Below, piece after piece: positions 51,350 through 62,191 of a stretch of 64,000 bases of DNA (the first letter of the stretch is position 1; each line of letters opens with the position of its first letter). The notes under the pieces are model-generated. The model saw only the letters and a program-made list of their open reading frames with translations. It was not told the origin of the DNA and did not search any database. Made by a program: the position numbers and the translations under genes. Origin of the DNA: Pyrocephalus nanus (taxonomy: Eukaryota; Chordata; Aves; Passeriformes; Tyrannidae); the NCBI GenBank assembly GCA_038380795.1, contig CM076261.1, positions 7,074,556 to 7,138,555 on the forward strand, given 5' to 3'.

Positions 51350-51570
51350 TCCTCAGTTGGCTGGCCTTACAAACCCATGCCCACTCACATGTACTACTTC
51401 CTGCAGCCTCCTCACCAGCATGGCAGTACAAAAAAGCAGAAAAGGCCTTGGCTCTGAGTAAGCACTGCTCAGCAATAACAAAAACATCTCTATATTATCA
51501 GCACTGTTCCGCACAAATCCAAAACATACTGGCCACTGTGAAGAAAATTACCTCAGCCAAAACCAGCACA
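51350..51570 (-). mobile_element. Partial endogenous retrovirus LTR (first of a tandem pair)
   Basis: The last ~150 bases run parallel to the end of the better-preserved LTR that follows. Shared blocks are AAGCACTGCTCAGCAATAAC, ATTATCAGCAC, AATCCAAAACA, GAAGAAAATTA and CAGCCAAAACCAGCA, in the same order. The copy is more diverged and its left part is decayed, so the left edge is approximate. No retroviral gene sequence lies between it and the next LTR. Confidence 0.65.
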
Positions 51571-52109
51571 CCACCACACAGCCATTCCTTCACTTCTTCC
51601 CCCACCCAGCGGGATGGATTAGAAAAATTGAAAAAAAAATAAAATTCATGGCTTGAGATAAAAACAGTTTAATAGAACAGAAAAGAAAGGGAAAATAATG
51701 ATGATAAAATAATTACAATATACAAAGCAAGTGATGCACAATGCACTTGTTCATCACTGATCACCAGTGTTCATCACTGATGCCCTGCCAGTCCCTGAGC
51801 AGCAGTCCCAGACCAGTTTTCCCACATTTATATACTGAGCATGATGCCATATGGTGTGGAATATCCCTCTGGTCAGTGGGAATCAGCTCTCCTGGCTGTG
51901 TCCCCTCCCAGGTTCTTGTGCATCCCCAAGCTCCTCACTGGCAGGGCAGCCTGAGAAACTAAAGATACACTTGATTAGGTGTAAACATTGCTTAGTAACA
52001 ACTGAAACATCAGTGTGTTATCAACATTTTTCTTATCCTGAATCCAAAACACAACACTGTACCAAATACTAGGAAGAAAATTAACTCTATCCCAGCTGAA
52101 ACCATAACA
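51571..52109 (-). mobile_element. Avian endogenous retrovirus LTR, solitary-type, minus strand
   Basis: It contains blocks that I recognise from a dispersed neoavian LTR: CCACCCAGCGGGATGG, GAGATAAAAACAGTTTAATAG, CAAGTGATGCACAATGCA, TTTATATACTGAGCATGA, GGAATATCCCTCTGGTCAGT and AAGAAAATTAACTCTATCCC. Read on the minus strand it starts TGTTATGGTTTCAGCTGGG, has a TATATAAA box (plus strand near 51829-51836) and an ATTAAA polyadenylation-type hexamer. Transcription would therefore run antisense to ARHGAP28. The right end is a clean ...TAACA at 52109. The left end abuts the partial LTR. No gag, pol or env sequence is present. The family name cannot be fixed from the sequence alone. Confidence 0.82.
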
Positions 52110-52785
52110 GTGTTGCAAAAGGGCTCATTGGTAGACCCCAGCTCTAACCACAGCTGCAATCCATCCTATTCAGTCCCTCAAGCAAAATTCTGAATAAACT
52201 ACCCAAAAGGGAAATGAGTTTGCTTTGACTCTGCCATGCATGTGCAGAAGTAACATCAGTGAACAACAACAGAGCTCTTCTTGTTTTCATTATCCCAAAA
52301 TAAAAGTTTGGGGGTAGCTGGCAGAAATATTTCAAATCACGTTTGGGACTGGTGCACATTTGAAGAAAGACTGATCACCCTGGTGATGTTGATATAAAAA
52401 GCATTGGTCAGACACATCAAAATGGACACTTGGAAATCTATGAAGAAAGTAACTATTCCCTTGCATTACCTGTACATCTTTCCTCCACTATAGGACTCAG
52501 TGCCTTAGTGTAGACCCCGTACTTAACTTGCAAATTTGGGATTATGCTCTAAGTGATAGATAATTTATTAATGTGTATTTAGATAGCATTAACTGTTCCT
52601 CTTTGATTGACACAGGTGGTTGTAACAAATAGAATAATCCAAATTAAAACGCAAAAAAACCCTTTCACCTTTAAGTGCAATTATAGCAGGTTTTGAGCCT
52701 GACATGCTGTGCAATTGAAAGTGTTGCATTTCAGAAGCAAATTATTTCATGAGACTCAACATAACAAGTGGGGGTTTTTTTCCAG

Positions 52786-52983
52786 GCCTTTCTTCAGTTC
52801 CTGAAGAAGGTGGTTGCTAATGAAGGGAAAAACAAGATGAATTTGTGGAATGTTTCTATGATTGTTGCACCAAACCTCTTCATCTACAAAGGGAAACGTG
52901 CAAACCAACAAGAAATGCAAGCAGCTGCCACCACAGCGCACATCGTGCGGCTTTTAATTCGGTACCAGGACATCCTGTGGACA
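52786..52983 (+). CDS. ARHGAP28: ARHGAP28 coding exon, RhoGAP C-terminal half
   Basis: A 198-nt, phase 0-0 exon of 66 codons between GGTTTTTTTCCAG and GTGAGT. It encodes AFLQFLKKVVANEGKNKMNL, then WNVSMIVAPNLFIYKGKRAN, an AAATTAHIVRLLIRY segment and QDILWT. N-K-M-x-[LV]-x-N-[VI]-[SA]-x-[IV]-[MVI]-A-P-N-L-[FM] is the third conserved RhoGAP block. The asparagine of APNL contacts the GTPase in known structures. It is intact here. Confidence 0.97.
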
Positions 52984-53674
52984 GTGAGTAATGTTGGTTC
53001 CCTCTCTAGGGCTCCAATACAGGCCAGTATTTTGCTATATGCAAGAGCTCTGCAGAAATCAGGGTAAACTGACCTTCCAAGAAGAAACAGTTGGCTATTC
53101 TTCGAAAACTGGCTGAAGTCTTCTACGTCCAGAATGAGATAGGGTGACAGATATCTGTGGATTGAGAGTTACCTCACTTACCTAAGTCATCTATTTTAGC
53201 ATGAATTACCCTGTTCCACACCACTGTTTACACAGAATAATGCATAAGAGTGTGATTTAATCTAGATGTCTAGGTGATATGTGTAAATTTGAATGAGATT
53301 AAATGTCTGTTTAAAGTCTAGCCCATGGCAATATGAGACCAAAAGTGTGTACTACTTGTTGGGCTGCTGAAGATTTTGACAGTCTCAGTTTGTTTCCTCA
53401 AAAATGAGGGTATGAGGAGGATTGCAAAGACTACTTCCTAATGAAGTTCCTGCAACTTTAAGCATCCCTAAGGGTTTCATATGGCATGAAAGAAGATCTA
53501 GAGTGTCACTGAAGGAATAATGGCAGGCTGCTAGAGAGAGCTACGATTTGCATGTATCTTCCAGGAATAAATAGAGTTCCTGCTACCTAAAATTTGATGC
53601 CTTTCAAAAGATCTAACAGCAGTGTTGGGGAAGAAATGACTATATATTCTTATATTCTGGTTTCTTCCCTTTAG
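52984..53674 (+). other. ARHGAP28 intron, 0.7 kb
   Basis: AT-rich, from GTGAGT to TTCTTCCCTTTAG. No repeats or other features seen. Confidence 0.9.
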
Positions 53675-53818
53675 GTCCCATCTTTCCTGATTTCCCAAGT
53701 GAGAAAAATGAATGAGGCAGCGATGAACAACAGCAAGAGACAGCTGATGTTTGACAAAGGAGTGAGAAAACTTCTAAGGAGAAAGACCATGGAACGGGAG
53801 AGACCTGAAAGACCAGAG
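53675..53818 (+). CDS. ARHGAP28: ARHGAP28 coding exon, basic post-GAP segment
   Basis: A 144-nt, phase 0-0 exon of 48 codons after TTTCTTCCCTTTAG. The donor is GAG|GTGGGA, which is weak. It encodes VPSFLISQVRKMNEAAMNNS, then KRQLMFDKGVRKLLRRKTME and RERPERPE. VPSFLI-x-Q-V-R-[KR]-M-N-E-A and the basic VRKLLRRKT[LM]ERE stretch match ARHGAP28 rather than ARHGAP18. The cluster of arginines and lysines could bind acidic membrane lipids or act in localisation, which is inference. Confidence 0.96.
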
Positions 53819-55545
53819 GTGGGATAAAAAGATAGTTTTCAAAGTTTGCCTGCCATAGGGACCTAAATTGGGTCTAAAGGTTAAACGCCCAGTGAAGTAA
53901 TTTGTGCTGCTGTTCTCTGTATAGTCAGAGGGGAGAGGTTGGTATTTTTGAGGATTTCAAGGGTTCCAGGTGCAGTTCCAACTTAGGAAAATCTGATAGA
54001 AAATCAGAAAGATCTGATAGATTCTTTGAAGATCTCAAAGCCACCAACTTTTCTCCATTGCCTAAATACGGAGATTAGGAGGTTATTTGAGGTGTGCTGT
54101 TTTGATAGTCAACTAAAATAACTTACTTACATATTAGGTGCGACATATAATTTGGGCAACAAAGAATGTTGTGTCTACGTGCACAACATATACAGTCACT
54201 ATAGCAGCTTATATATAGTATTTTCATATAGTAACTGCCATTAATAACCTGCAGAGAAAGTCTTTAAAGTCCTCCATGGATGTTTAAAAGAATGAAAATT
54301 GGTGAATTGTAAGAGAAGTAATTAAGGAAATGGTTAAGGACTCTATAGTTACTTAAGAACAGTCTTGAAGAAAAAAGAAAAGACAAATGAGGAAGGAGTG
54401 ATATTAAGATATTATAAAAAATAGAGAATGAGCAGCCTAGTGCAGACAACAGAGAAAATGCAGAAGGGAATGTATGGGGAAAAAAGTAGAAAAATAAATG
54501 TAATGTATGAATTGTGAGTCCATGCTAATTCAGCTTTCTGGAGAATTTATTTGCCAGCATCAACTTATATATATTTGTGGGTAGGAGACTTACTGGTGCT
54601 GCAAATGGAGACAGAGAAGTTTGTTTCAATTGGTCATGTAGATTACTTTGTGTTGCAAAGCTGTATTCAGCCTGGTACAAACACAAAAAGGCTCTCTCTC
54701 CGAGGAGAGTCAATTACTGCAGGCATTGCACCTTCAGGAAGACAAGTCCATTGATCGTAGTAATTGGCTTTACATCTAATAAAAACGAGGGTAGCTGTGA
54801 CAGGAAGCTGAAATATGAAGGGTAAATTGGAGGCAAACTCTGTTTGGATAACTGACTTGAATTTTGAGAGCACTTAACACAATCCCCAGGTCTCAGATGT
54901 TCTAAGTTACACAGAGACAGAGACTGGAGAGACTATTGTGTTCTGCTCAGCGTGGTATTAACTGGATTAGAACTGGAATGCAAACCTTGCTAATTGATTT
55001 ATCCACCATTAATCATGGAAGAGAGCATAAGCATCATAGATGATAGTTTGAACCCTACACGAGGTCAAATTTCAAATTAACAGAAACCATATGGTACTTT
55101 GATATTTTACTGTACACACACTTCAGTCTAGTTGAAGCTATAGGAAGTGGAAACAGAGAACTGGATTTTTATGCCTCAGGAGAATTTCATCTTTAGAAGG
55201 AAGAACAGATATTCCTAATAATTTTTATATGTTTTTACATAAGCTGTTGGCTCACTGAACAATGCTAACAGAAATAACTTAAAATTCAAAGGCTTTACTC
55301 TATATGCATTTATGTGGTACTTACCAAGGAATTTGGGCCTTTGTGTTGCATCTCATTATACTGTGTCTACAAATTTGTATTTGTATGACTGTAAATATGT
55401 TTTTGAATAATCAAGTGAGTGCAGGACACTGATTTTTGCAAGCAACTTCAAAAGAGTTGCAGAACTGCTTCTGAAATATTTGCCTTAGACTTACGCTATT
55501 GAATATTGATTTTAGGGAGCTGTCACTTTTCCCCCATACCTGCAG
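53819..55545 (+). other. ARHGAP28 intron, 1.7 kb
   Basis: AT-rich with no recognised repeats. The last 30 bases could be exonic if the upstream acceptor at 55515 is used (see the next exon). Confidence 0.85.
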
Positions 55546-55670
55546 TCTGACATACCCGAGGGGGTGATAAGAGTGTATGCTCCACTGCATTCAAAAGTCT
55601 CTATGGCAATTCAACTCAACAGCCAAACAAAAGCTAAAGACATCCTGGCTCGATTCCACTGTGAAAACAG
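55546..55670 (+). CDS. ARHGAP28: ARHGAP28 coding exon, SDIPEGVIRVYAP
   Basis: I place the start after CTTTTCCCCCATACCTGCAG, a strong acceptor, and the end at GTGGGT. The exon is 125 nt, phase 0 in and phase 2 out. It encodes SDIPEGVIRVYAPLHSKVSM, then AIQLNSQTKAKDILARFHCE and N. [DV]-[IV]-P-[EQ]-G-V-I-R-V-x-A-P-x-x-S-K-V-S-M-A-I-Q-L is the C-terminal signature shared by ARHGAP18, 28 and 40. Its strand-like pattern suggests a small ubiquitin- or RA-like fold, which is inference. A second acceptor, ATTGATTTTAG at 55515, would add ten in-frame residues (GAVTFPPYLQ). Confidence 0.94.
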
Positions 55671-56235
55671 GTGGGTAAAGCAGAACATTCTGTTTTTCCT
55701 GAACAACAATGTCAGAACTATAAATGGATTGTTCCCTTTTCAGAGATTCATTGTGTTACAAGAACTCTTTTTCTAATTTAAAATTGCTAATTTATGGTTA
55801 TGTTGGTCGGATAAATTTTAATCTGATTTTTTTTTTATTTTACTTAATAATTAGTTCCTATATAGAATCAGCCTGTCCTCTTTTACACCACTACTAAAAA
55901 TGTACATTAAACATATATTTTTTAGACTTGCTGCATAGAGAACCCAAAAGAATTGTCTTACATCTGTCCACAAGTCTTTAATGATTTTATTTCTGTAAGG
56001 TAATAACTATTAACAATTATGGGAAATAGTAGATTGTATCTGAAAGTCTATTCTGTAGTCTTCCCATATTGCCACATAATTTTGTTCTTTGAATAAATAT
56101 AACATAAAATAAATAATATAGAAGGTTTAGTTAACTGTAATGCAGTAATCTACACTTTTGCTTACCACAGATGGTGGGTGATAAGGTAGTGGTTATAACA
56201 GAAATACACACTGAAAATTTGTTTTTCCATCCTAG
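55671..56235 (+). other. ARHGAP28 intron, 0.57 kb
   Basis: AT-rich, from GTGGGT to TTTTTCCATCCTAG. Nothing else seen. Confidence 0.9.
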
Positions 56236-56300
56236 CCGTGGATCATCACAGAATATGAGAGGCCAGGTCCAAAGTTTACATGAAATTGGAGGAAATATAG
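56236..56300 (+). CDS. ARHGAP28: ARHGAP28 coding exon, HEIGGNIG
   Basis: A 65-nt exon between GTTTTTCCATCCTAG and GTAGGT. One base completes a serine codon and it leaves in phase 1. It encodes SRGSSQNMRGQVQSLHEIGG and NI. [LY/H]-E-I-G-G-N-I-G is invariant near the C-terminus of the ARHGAP18/28/40 subfamily. Histidine here replaces the tyrosine that I recall before EIGGNIG. At 21 whole codons, the exon was found by phase and motif. Confidence 0.93.
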
Positions 56301-58084
56301 GTAGGTCTCATTTTTCAAAAATTTAATTCTGAACGTCCTTAACCTCCTAAAACACCTCAGGGCAGCACAGCTCTGACACAGCTGGGTCGCTCCTACTCTC
56401 CAGTGTATTTAGAGAAAAGGAGCCTGACCCAAAAGCTGTTAAAACAAATGCCATGATTTACTCCAGCTCCAGTGTGACTGGAGGGGCACCCCACAGGAGC
56501 ACCCCTTACAGTCTTGCCAAATTTATCTGACCTTTTGCTTACCTCTCTCATAACTCAGCATTTTGCCATGGTTAAGAGATCCTTAATCTTCCTTTTGCAA
56601 GCACATTCCATCTTGTTGTCAAGCCTTTTCCCAAGACCTATTTCTTCCTCAGTGTACCCAAGTGTTAACCTCCCTCTAATAAAAAACATAGAATTGAGAA
56701 TTCACCTCCCCGTACCTATGGGTGTTCTATACTAACGCTTTATTTAGATTGCAAATTATTTGCAGTAGGGCTTTTATCTTCTTCTGTGTTTCATGCAGTG
56801 ACACTTCTTGTAATAACAACAACAGTGGCTTGCCCCACGTTTCTGGCCTGAAGGTCAAAATTTGATATTGCACAATCCTGGCTCTCTTCTTTCTCTATTC
56901 TTACCAAAATTCTGAATGCTCTGTTCAAGTCTGTTGTCAACTATCTGATCCTTATTTCTTCTTGATTCACCCCAAAAGAGTTTTTGTAAAGTTATTACAA
57001 AACATCACACTTCAGCAGCAAACAAGAAGCAGTCTTTATTACTGGCAACACACAAAGCTAAACTGGATTAGTGACTTTTTGCCTGGCTTAACAGGATGAC
57101 CAACTGATGCTAAAAGAGAAGATCTTAAAGGCCTTGTGAAACAATCCCAAATATTCCCACCACACTCTTTCAAAAAATCAGGATGTTTAATTTGCATCTT
57201 CATTTAAAATTATTTTTATATTCTAGATACTTCAGGGTACCTTAGTCCACTGATTAGGCATTAATTCATTTATATTGCTTTCACTTGAATAAAATCATTA
57301 GGACCCCAGTGACCTTATAAGTAACTGTACAAAAATTTTACCATAATCCTTTGTCTCACAGCAATGTAACCTCACCAGTTAAATGACTTCAGCACCCCAC
57401 ATAAATGTAATATAGTCCAACAAATCAACTTAACTCTAGAATTTATTGCCTTATTACTCAATTAAGAGGCACCAGATGCCTCATTCTGGCAAAGGCAGCA
57501 GGGACTTCCCAATCACCACCTAATGAAACCCTGAAACAGCCTTAGGAGGACTTTTTGTATTTATTTTTTTTTATTTTCACCAGCCAAATGGCAACTGCCT
57601 AAAACCTTCATATAGTCCCTGTATTTCTTTACAAGATCCTATCTGGATGGGAACACGTTGTTTGCAGAGCTACCTTTTCAGCACTTAAAAATAGATATCA
57701 ACAAAGTCAGAGAGTTGTAATTCCAGCCCAGTAAATTCAAAGAAATAAAAAACCTCATAATGTAGCACTTTTACTGTAAGTGTGTTGTTAACACTTCTTA
57801 AAAAAACATATTTGTTCACCATTTAATTAAATGTCTTGTCCATGACTCGATGTAATGCAGGTCATTTTGCCTGGAAGTGAAAGTGCATTCATGGCTCCCA
57901 CAGAGTAAAATTACTGGCAAATTTACCACAGGCCCTCTGTGTGTCCTGGCAAGATGTTATCTGGACGCACCAAACCAGGCTTACTATGTGCAAGTCAGAG
58001 AAACATGCGAAGACGTTTTAATGAAACTCTGTCCCAATGTGCTCATAACATCCCATGATTCATGGCCGTCAATTTCTGTTTCAG
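56301..58084 (+). other. Last ARHGAP28 intron, 1.8 kb
   Basis: From GTAGGT to CAATTTCTGTTTCAG. AT-rich, with no recognised repeat family. Confidence 0.88.
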
Positions 58085-58176
58085 GTCAGCACTGCTTGGA
58101 TCCAGATGCGTACATGTTAGATGTCTACCGTGCAAATCCTCAGGCAGAATGGGTGATAAAACCAAAAGCAAGCTGA
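58085..58176 (+). CDS. ARHGAP28: ARHGAP28 last coding exon, with stop codon
   Basis: Begins after TTTCTGTTTCAG. The G left over from the previous exon plus GT completes the glycine of GGNIG. It then encodes QHCLDPDAYMLDVYRANPQA and EWVIKPKAS, followed by TGA at 58174-58176. C-L-D-P-D-A-Y-[IM]-L-D-V-Y-R-x-N-P-Q-A-E-W-V-I-K-P is the diagnostic C-terminal end of ARHGAP28. The stop is where expected for the family. The exon continues as the 3'UTR. Confidence 0.97.
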
Positions 58177-60058
58177 AGCAGAAGGCTGCAGTGTACTGGA
58201 CAAAAGCCAAATGGACAAGAGTGATGCCTGTCATTTTAAGAAGCTCTTGCAGAGACAAAACAGTAGCTACAGGATGTCATTCCTTCCTACTGTACTGTCC
58301 GACTGATGGTCAGCACATACTACTTTTGGTATTCCAGATTCTGACTATCAGAAAAAACATCACATCAGTTATGCTTTCACATGGATTACACTTGTGCCAG
58401 TTGGCCCAGGAATTGAGGAGGACAGACCAAGGTACGGTGTGCAGAAAACAACCCGTCACATACGAGTTGTTCATTTCCTGACCTGGTGTTAGAACACAGA
58501 TTTTTGAAAATAATCCAGTGACATCAGAGGATGAATGAAACACTACCTACCACAGTGTAACACAGAAGCACCACAGAGACGTTCAAGAAGAGAAGGTACC
58601 TGTCAGATGTGGAAGACAGAAGCTCAACATGCAGCAGTGCCAAGACACAGCCTTGTGACAAACCAAAACCTTTCTGCTGAAAGTAAACCTGTACAGTGTG
58701 CAGAACTGCAATAATTGTCTCTCAGTCACTCCTCAGGAGTACCTGACACTGGGACCAGGAGGCAGAAGGAAGGACTACTGTATAGACAGCTATACTGCCC
58801 AGTTTGTACCGCTGTATTACATATCACTACCAGTCTTCCAAAATGGTCTATGTGGATCATGTAGCTGTGTGCAACTGTAATGCCACAAACCATTCTCTCC
58901 TTCCTTCCTCTGTCACACACACAAATTTCAGGAGACAACTGCTAGGTAAGAAGGGGCATATGCCCCTGGCTCTGCCTTTTACTTGATACTCCCAGAATTA
59001 AGTCTGTGTAATGCCATACTATAAGATATGTGTTACTGGCGCCACTTACAGTCACCACTTGTTTTTGTCAAACATTATAGTTTTTTATTTGTAACCTAAT
59101 TATTTTTGTTTATTTTAGCTTTAACATGTAAGCAATTTTTATACTATTCAGCTGTACTGACAAGAGAGATCTTTGTTCAGGTCTTGTATAATAGAATACG
59201 GAGAAGAAAAAGAGCTTCCAATGAGCAGTGAGATATTATAATTTACACATTAGGTCTTTAAAGCCATAGCCAAACTAGGCCCAGTCATGCTGGGGGTTTT
59301 ACAAACACACAGAAAGTTGCAGCTCTTTTTACAGATGACATGCAGTCTAAGAAAACACAGGCTGACAAGAGAACAAGGTGCTGCAACTGCATTGGAAATG
59401 TAAGACAGCGTGTCTAGTTTGTAGCTAGTCACAAGAGCAAGCACTGTTCTTTACCTAGTCATCTCCTTTGGGGCTATACTTTACTGAACTAAAGCATGTT
59501 GAGTAGGGAAATCACAAATCTCTGGAAAAGAGCAAGTCTTTTTTTCATCTTTGTCGTATTCAAAAAATGGGAATTAATACCTTCAACTGCACTGCAATGT
59601 CTCCATCGTTAAGACGATGATATTGCACAGTGAATCCACCCACAGCCTGAGCAGTGGGTTTTGTTCCTGACCTGGATGCACGGATGAGGCAGAAGCTGCT
59701 CATCACGTAGCAATGTAAAAGCGTTCTGAACCAAGTCCTCCAGGTGAACACGAAGGACAGTGTCCTGCAAAGGAAGTCTGTTAATTTGTGATTCTCTGCT
59801 AAAGCTGTGCAATGAGGATCTGAACCAGAAGCAGGGCTTCTAGAATATGCTAAGTTAATTGTGTTGTTCAGTAGTTAACTTTCTTTGTTAGTGATCAGTG
59901 AAAGAAATTAACATTGAATTAATAACTTTACCAGCAACAATAATGTCTACAGAGGGCAGATCTTGTCTTCTTTCTTACCTTCTGGATAAAAAATTATAAA
60001 AATTTAGTGACATAATCCTTTTCTTTTCTTTAAAACAGTGACATTTTAAACTTCCTGA

Positions 60059-60210
60059 CATTTTGTTTGGGCTTTTGTTTCTTTTTCTGTTTTGTTTTTT
60101 TGGGGTTTGTTTGTTGTTTTGGTTTTTTTGTGTGGGTTTTTTTGTTGATTTTTGTTTGGTTTTGGGTGGGTTTTTTTTGGCTTTTTTTTTTCCCTTTCTT
60201 TTTCTTCTTA
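60059..60210 (+). repeat. T/G-rich low-complexity tract in 3'UTR
   Basis: From 60061 to about 60180 the plus strand is nearly all T and G, with one A and a handful of C, in units such as TTTTGTTTGG, TTTGTTTGTTG and GGTTTTTTTG. It then passes into a T/C-rich tail. In the transcript it would be a long U/G-rich element of the type bound by CELF and ELAV proteins, which is inference. The phenylalanine/leucine-rich frame across it is an artefact. Confidence 0.9.
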
Positions 60211-60965
60211 ACACTAATGGAGACATAGCTGCAGCCAGGAAAAGACTAGGACAGTTGTATTATAAAATACACTCCTTATTTTGACAACTATTTCTTATAA
60301 GTATACAAGAGATAGTAGATCTGTGGTTTGTTTATAGAACTAAGGATAAATGTTTTGTCATGTGTTTCGATCTCAATACCCTTTAGTTCCCTCTGTGGCA
60401 ATGGACAACTCTTCCTAGTTATGCTGCCTTTTTTTTCATCTGTAAAGCAGGATGAGTACTTTCTATATAAAGGCAACATGATAATTAAATTCTACATTCA
60501 GATGCAGTCAAACAATTCCTTGAACAATGAGGAGTTATAAACATACATCTAGGAAGGACAAACTTGGCAAAGGTGTTTTATGTGGAAAGTGCTTTGAATA
60601 CTAAGAGCATCATAGAAATGCCAAGCATCAGTGTACTTATAGCCAATTAAAAGAGGTTCTATGACTTTACAGAAAGCCCAAACATTAACAAAAGCATTTG
60701 AAATGTCATAGCAAACGAGGTAACTCTCTACAGTACTTTCAGGCAAATACACTGACCTCCTCCATCTTGCCCACTAACTTCACTCTGTGTTCTCAATGGC
60801 CGTGCAAGGGAAATCACAGAGAAGCCCTGTGTTCATGCAGTAATTTGCTCAGCATGTTCTGGATCTCATCAGTGTTATTTCTGAAATAGATCTCCCTGCA
60901 TTCCACACAGAATGCAATGGGTTTTTGAAAGACTGATACCACTTCACAACTTATATATATGATGT

Positions 60966-60971
60966 AATAAA
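60966..60971 (+). terminator. Internal AATAAA, possible proximal polyadenylation signal
   Basis: A canonical hexamer within the 3'UTR, in the context ATGTAATAAAATCC. A modest T-rich stretch follows at about 60995-61020. Use is unproven. Confidence 0.35.
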
Positions 60972-61230
60972 ATCCATCTTGTGAGCACTTGTCTTATGCT
61001 AAAACTGCCTGTAACTTTTCAAGATGTGCATATTATCAGATGAACTACATTCTACGTGCAGTGCCCAGACTACTGCAGCGTGGCCAAATACCTCCCATCT
61101 CTGAAACAGAATGTCAAATTTATTCTTTGATACAAATGGACCTAATGACCCATGTGTAGTGTGCTTAATACTGTTCCACATTAAGTTGGTTTGTATTGTT
61201 GTGGTACACTAACTTGATTTTGTATGCTGC

Positions 61231-61256
61231 ATTGTTCCATATGCATATGGAACAAT
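61231..61256. repeat. Perfect 26-bp palindrome in 3'UTR
   Basis: The left half ATTGTTCCATATG is followed directly by its exact reverse complement CATATGGAACAAT. There is no spacer. Flanking bases (C on both sides) do not extend it. Confidence 0.97.
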
Positions 61257-62185
61257 CTCAGTGACATTTTGAAATATGAGGTCTCAAGTTTAGGCCGTAT
61301 ATTTCAAGTTGCTGATGGAGGCATGAGAAATTTTGTTCCTCCTCACAGCAGCTGAAGTCAAAACCAAGTTACAATCGGATTGTCACCCAACAAAAAGCAA
61401 CATGTGTGGAAAGCTATTAATAAGAAAGTGGTAGCAAGCAGGGAGGGAGAAATTTATTCAAATTACAAAGATGTTTTGGGCATTTATTTACGTACTCCAT
61501 GGTTTTACAAAGACAAGCATTTTGCATATCAACAAAGTATTGTAAAATCGAGACTTTGAGAGAGTTTACTATTGTAAACTTTGAGAGAGTACTGTAAAAA
61601 GTAGGTGTTGGAAACAGACTGGAATACTCTAACCAGTTTATGCAGCTAATGTCATTCAAATGTGTGCGTGTGTGCAGATGTGTCTGTGTCCATGTATAAT
61701 ATTAACTACCTCACTCTGCATTTTCCAGGAAAAATATTTTGGCTTAGAGGTTTACTACTCAAGAACTTTCTATTCTCAATTTCACTTCTCCACTAGTGTT
61801 ATCATTGACAAAATGTCTTTGTTCTGTGGGGCAAGATTTGAAATTACAAAAAAATATATACTAAAATACATATTTCAGGATATGGATGAAATTTTATCCA
61901 AACTATGTTGCCTAAATTACTGCTTGTAATGTGAACATTATGAGATCTGATCTTGGGTTTAAATAGACAGATACAAACACACTGTGTTTCATTTTTACTT
62001 TTCAATGGCTTTCTATTAATATGTGTCTTCTCTGGAAAATAATACAATGCCACTAATCAAAGCAAAGTGTTTGTGTGTATGTTTCCCTTACAATCCTCAT
62101 TATGTTCTGTGTTTTGTTGAAGTATGCCAATATGTAAGTGTATTTGTACAGCAGAGTGTGTCCACTGTATTGTACCCATGTCAAA

Positions 62186-62191
62186 AATAAA
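62186..62191 (+). terminator. ARHGAP28: Distal polyadenylation signal of ARHGAP28
   Basis: AATAAA in the context TGTCAAAAATAAAACC. It is preceded by TGTA-type upstream elements (TGTATTGTACCC) and followed 35-50 bases later by a G/T-rich element (GTGTTTTTTTGGG at about 62227-62239). This is the complete arrangement of a strong vertebrate poly(A) site. Cleavage is expected near 62205-62215. Confidence 0.85.

Larger units (their letters stand above)
50893..52785 (+). other. ARHGAP28 intron, 1.9 kb, hosting LTR sequences
   Basis: From GTAAGT to TTTTTTTCCAG. The central ~750 bases are antisense LTR sequence, listed separately. The flanks are ordinary AT-rich intron. Confidence 0.88.

Noticed and set aside
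51448..52072. Plus-strand open frames of 64-73 codons in the LTR region
   Set aside because: The sequence is LTR DNA in antisense. No retroviral protein sequence is present.
58062..58481. 139-codon plus-strand frame overlapping the last ARHGAP28 exon
   Set aside because: It is in a different frame from the clear C-terminal sequence ending at 58176 and lies mostly in the 3'UTR. No recognisable domain.
60063..60284. Phe/Leu-rich frame resembling membrane segments, and the Lys-rich frame opposite at 59975-60226
   Set aside because: Both are translations of the T/G-rich low-complexity tract.
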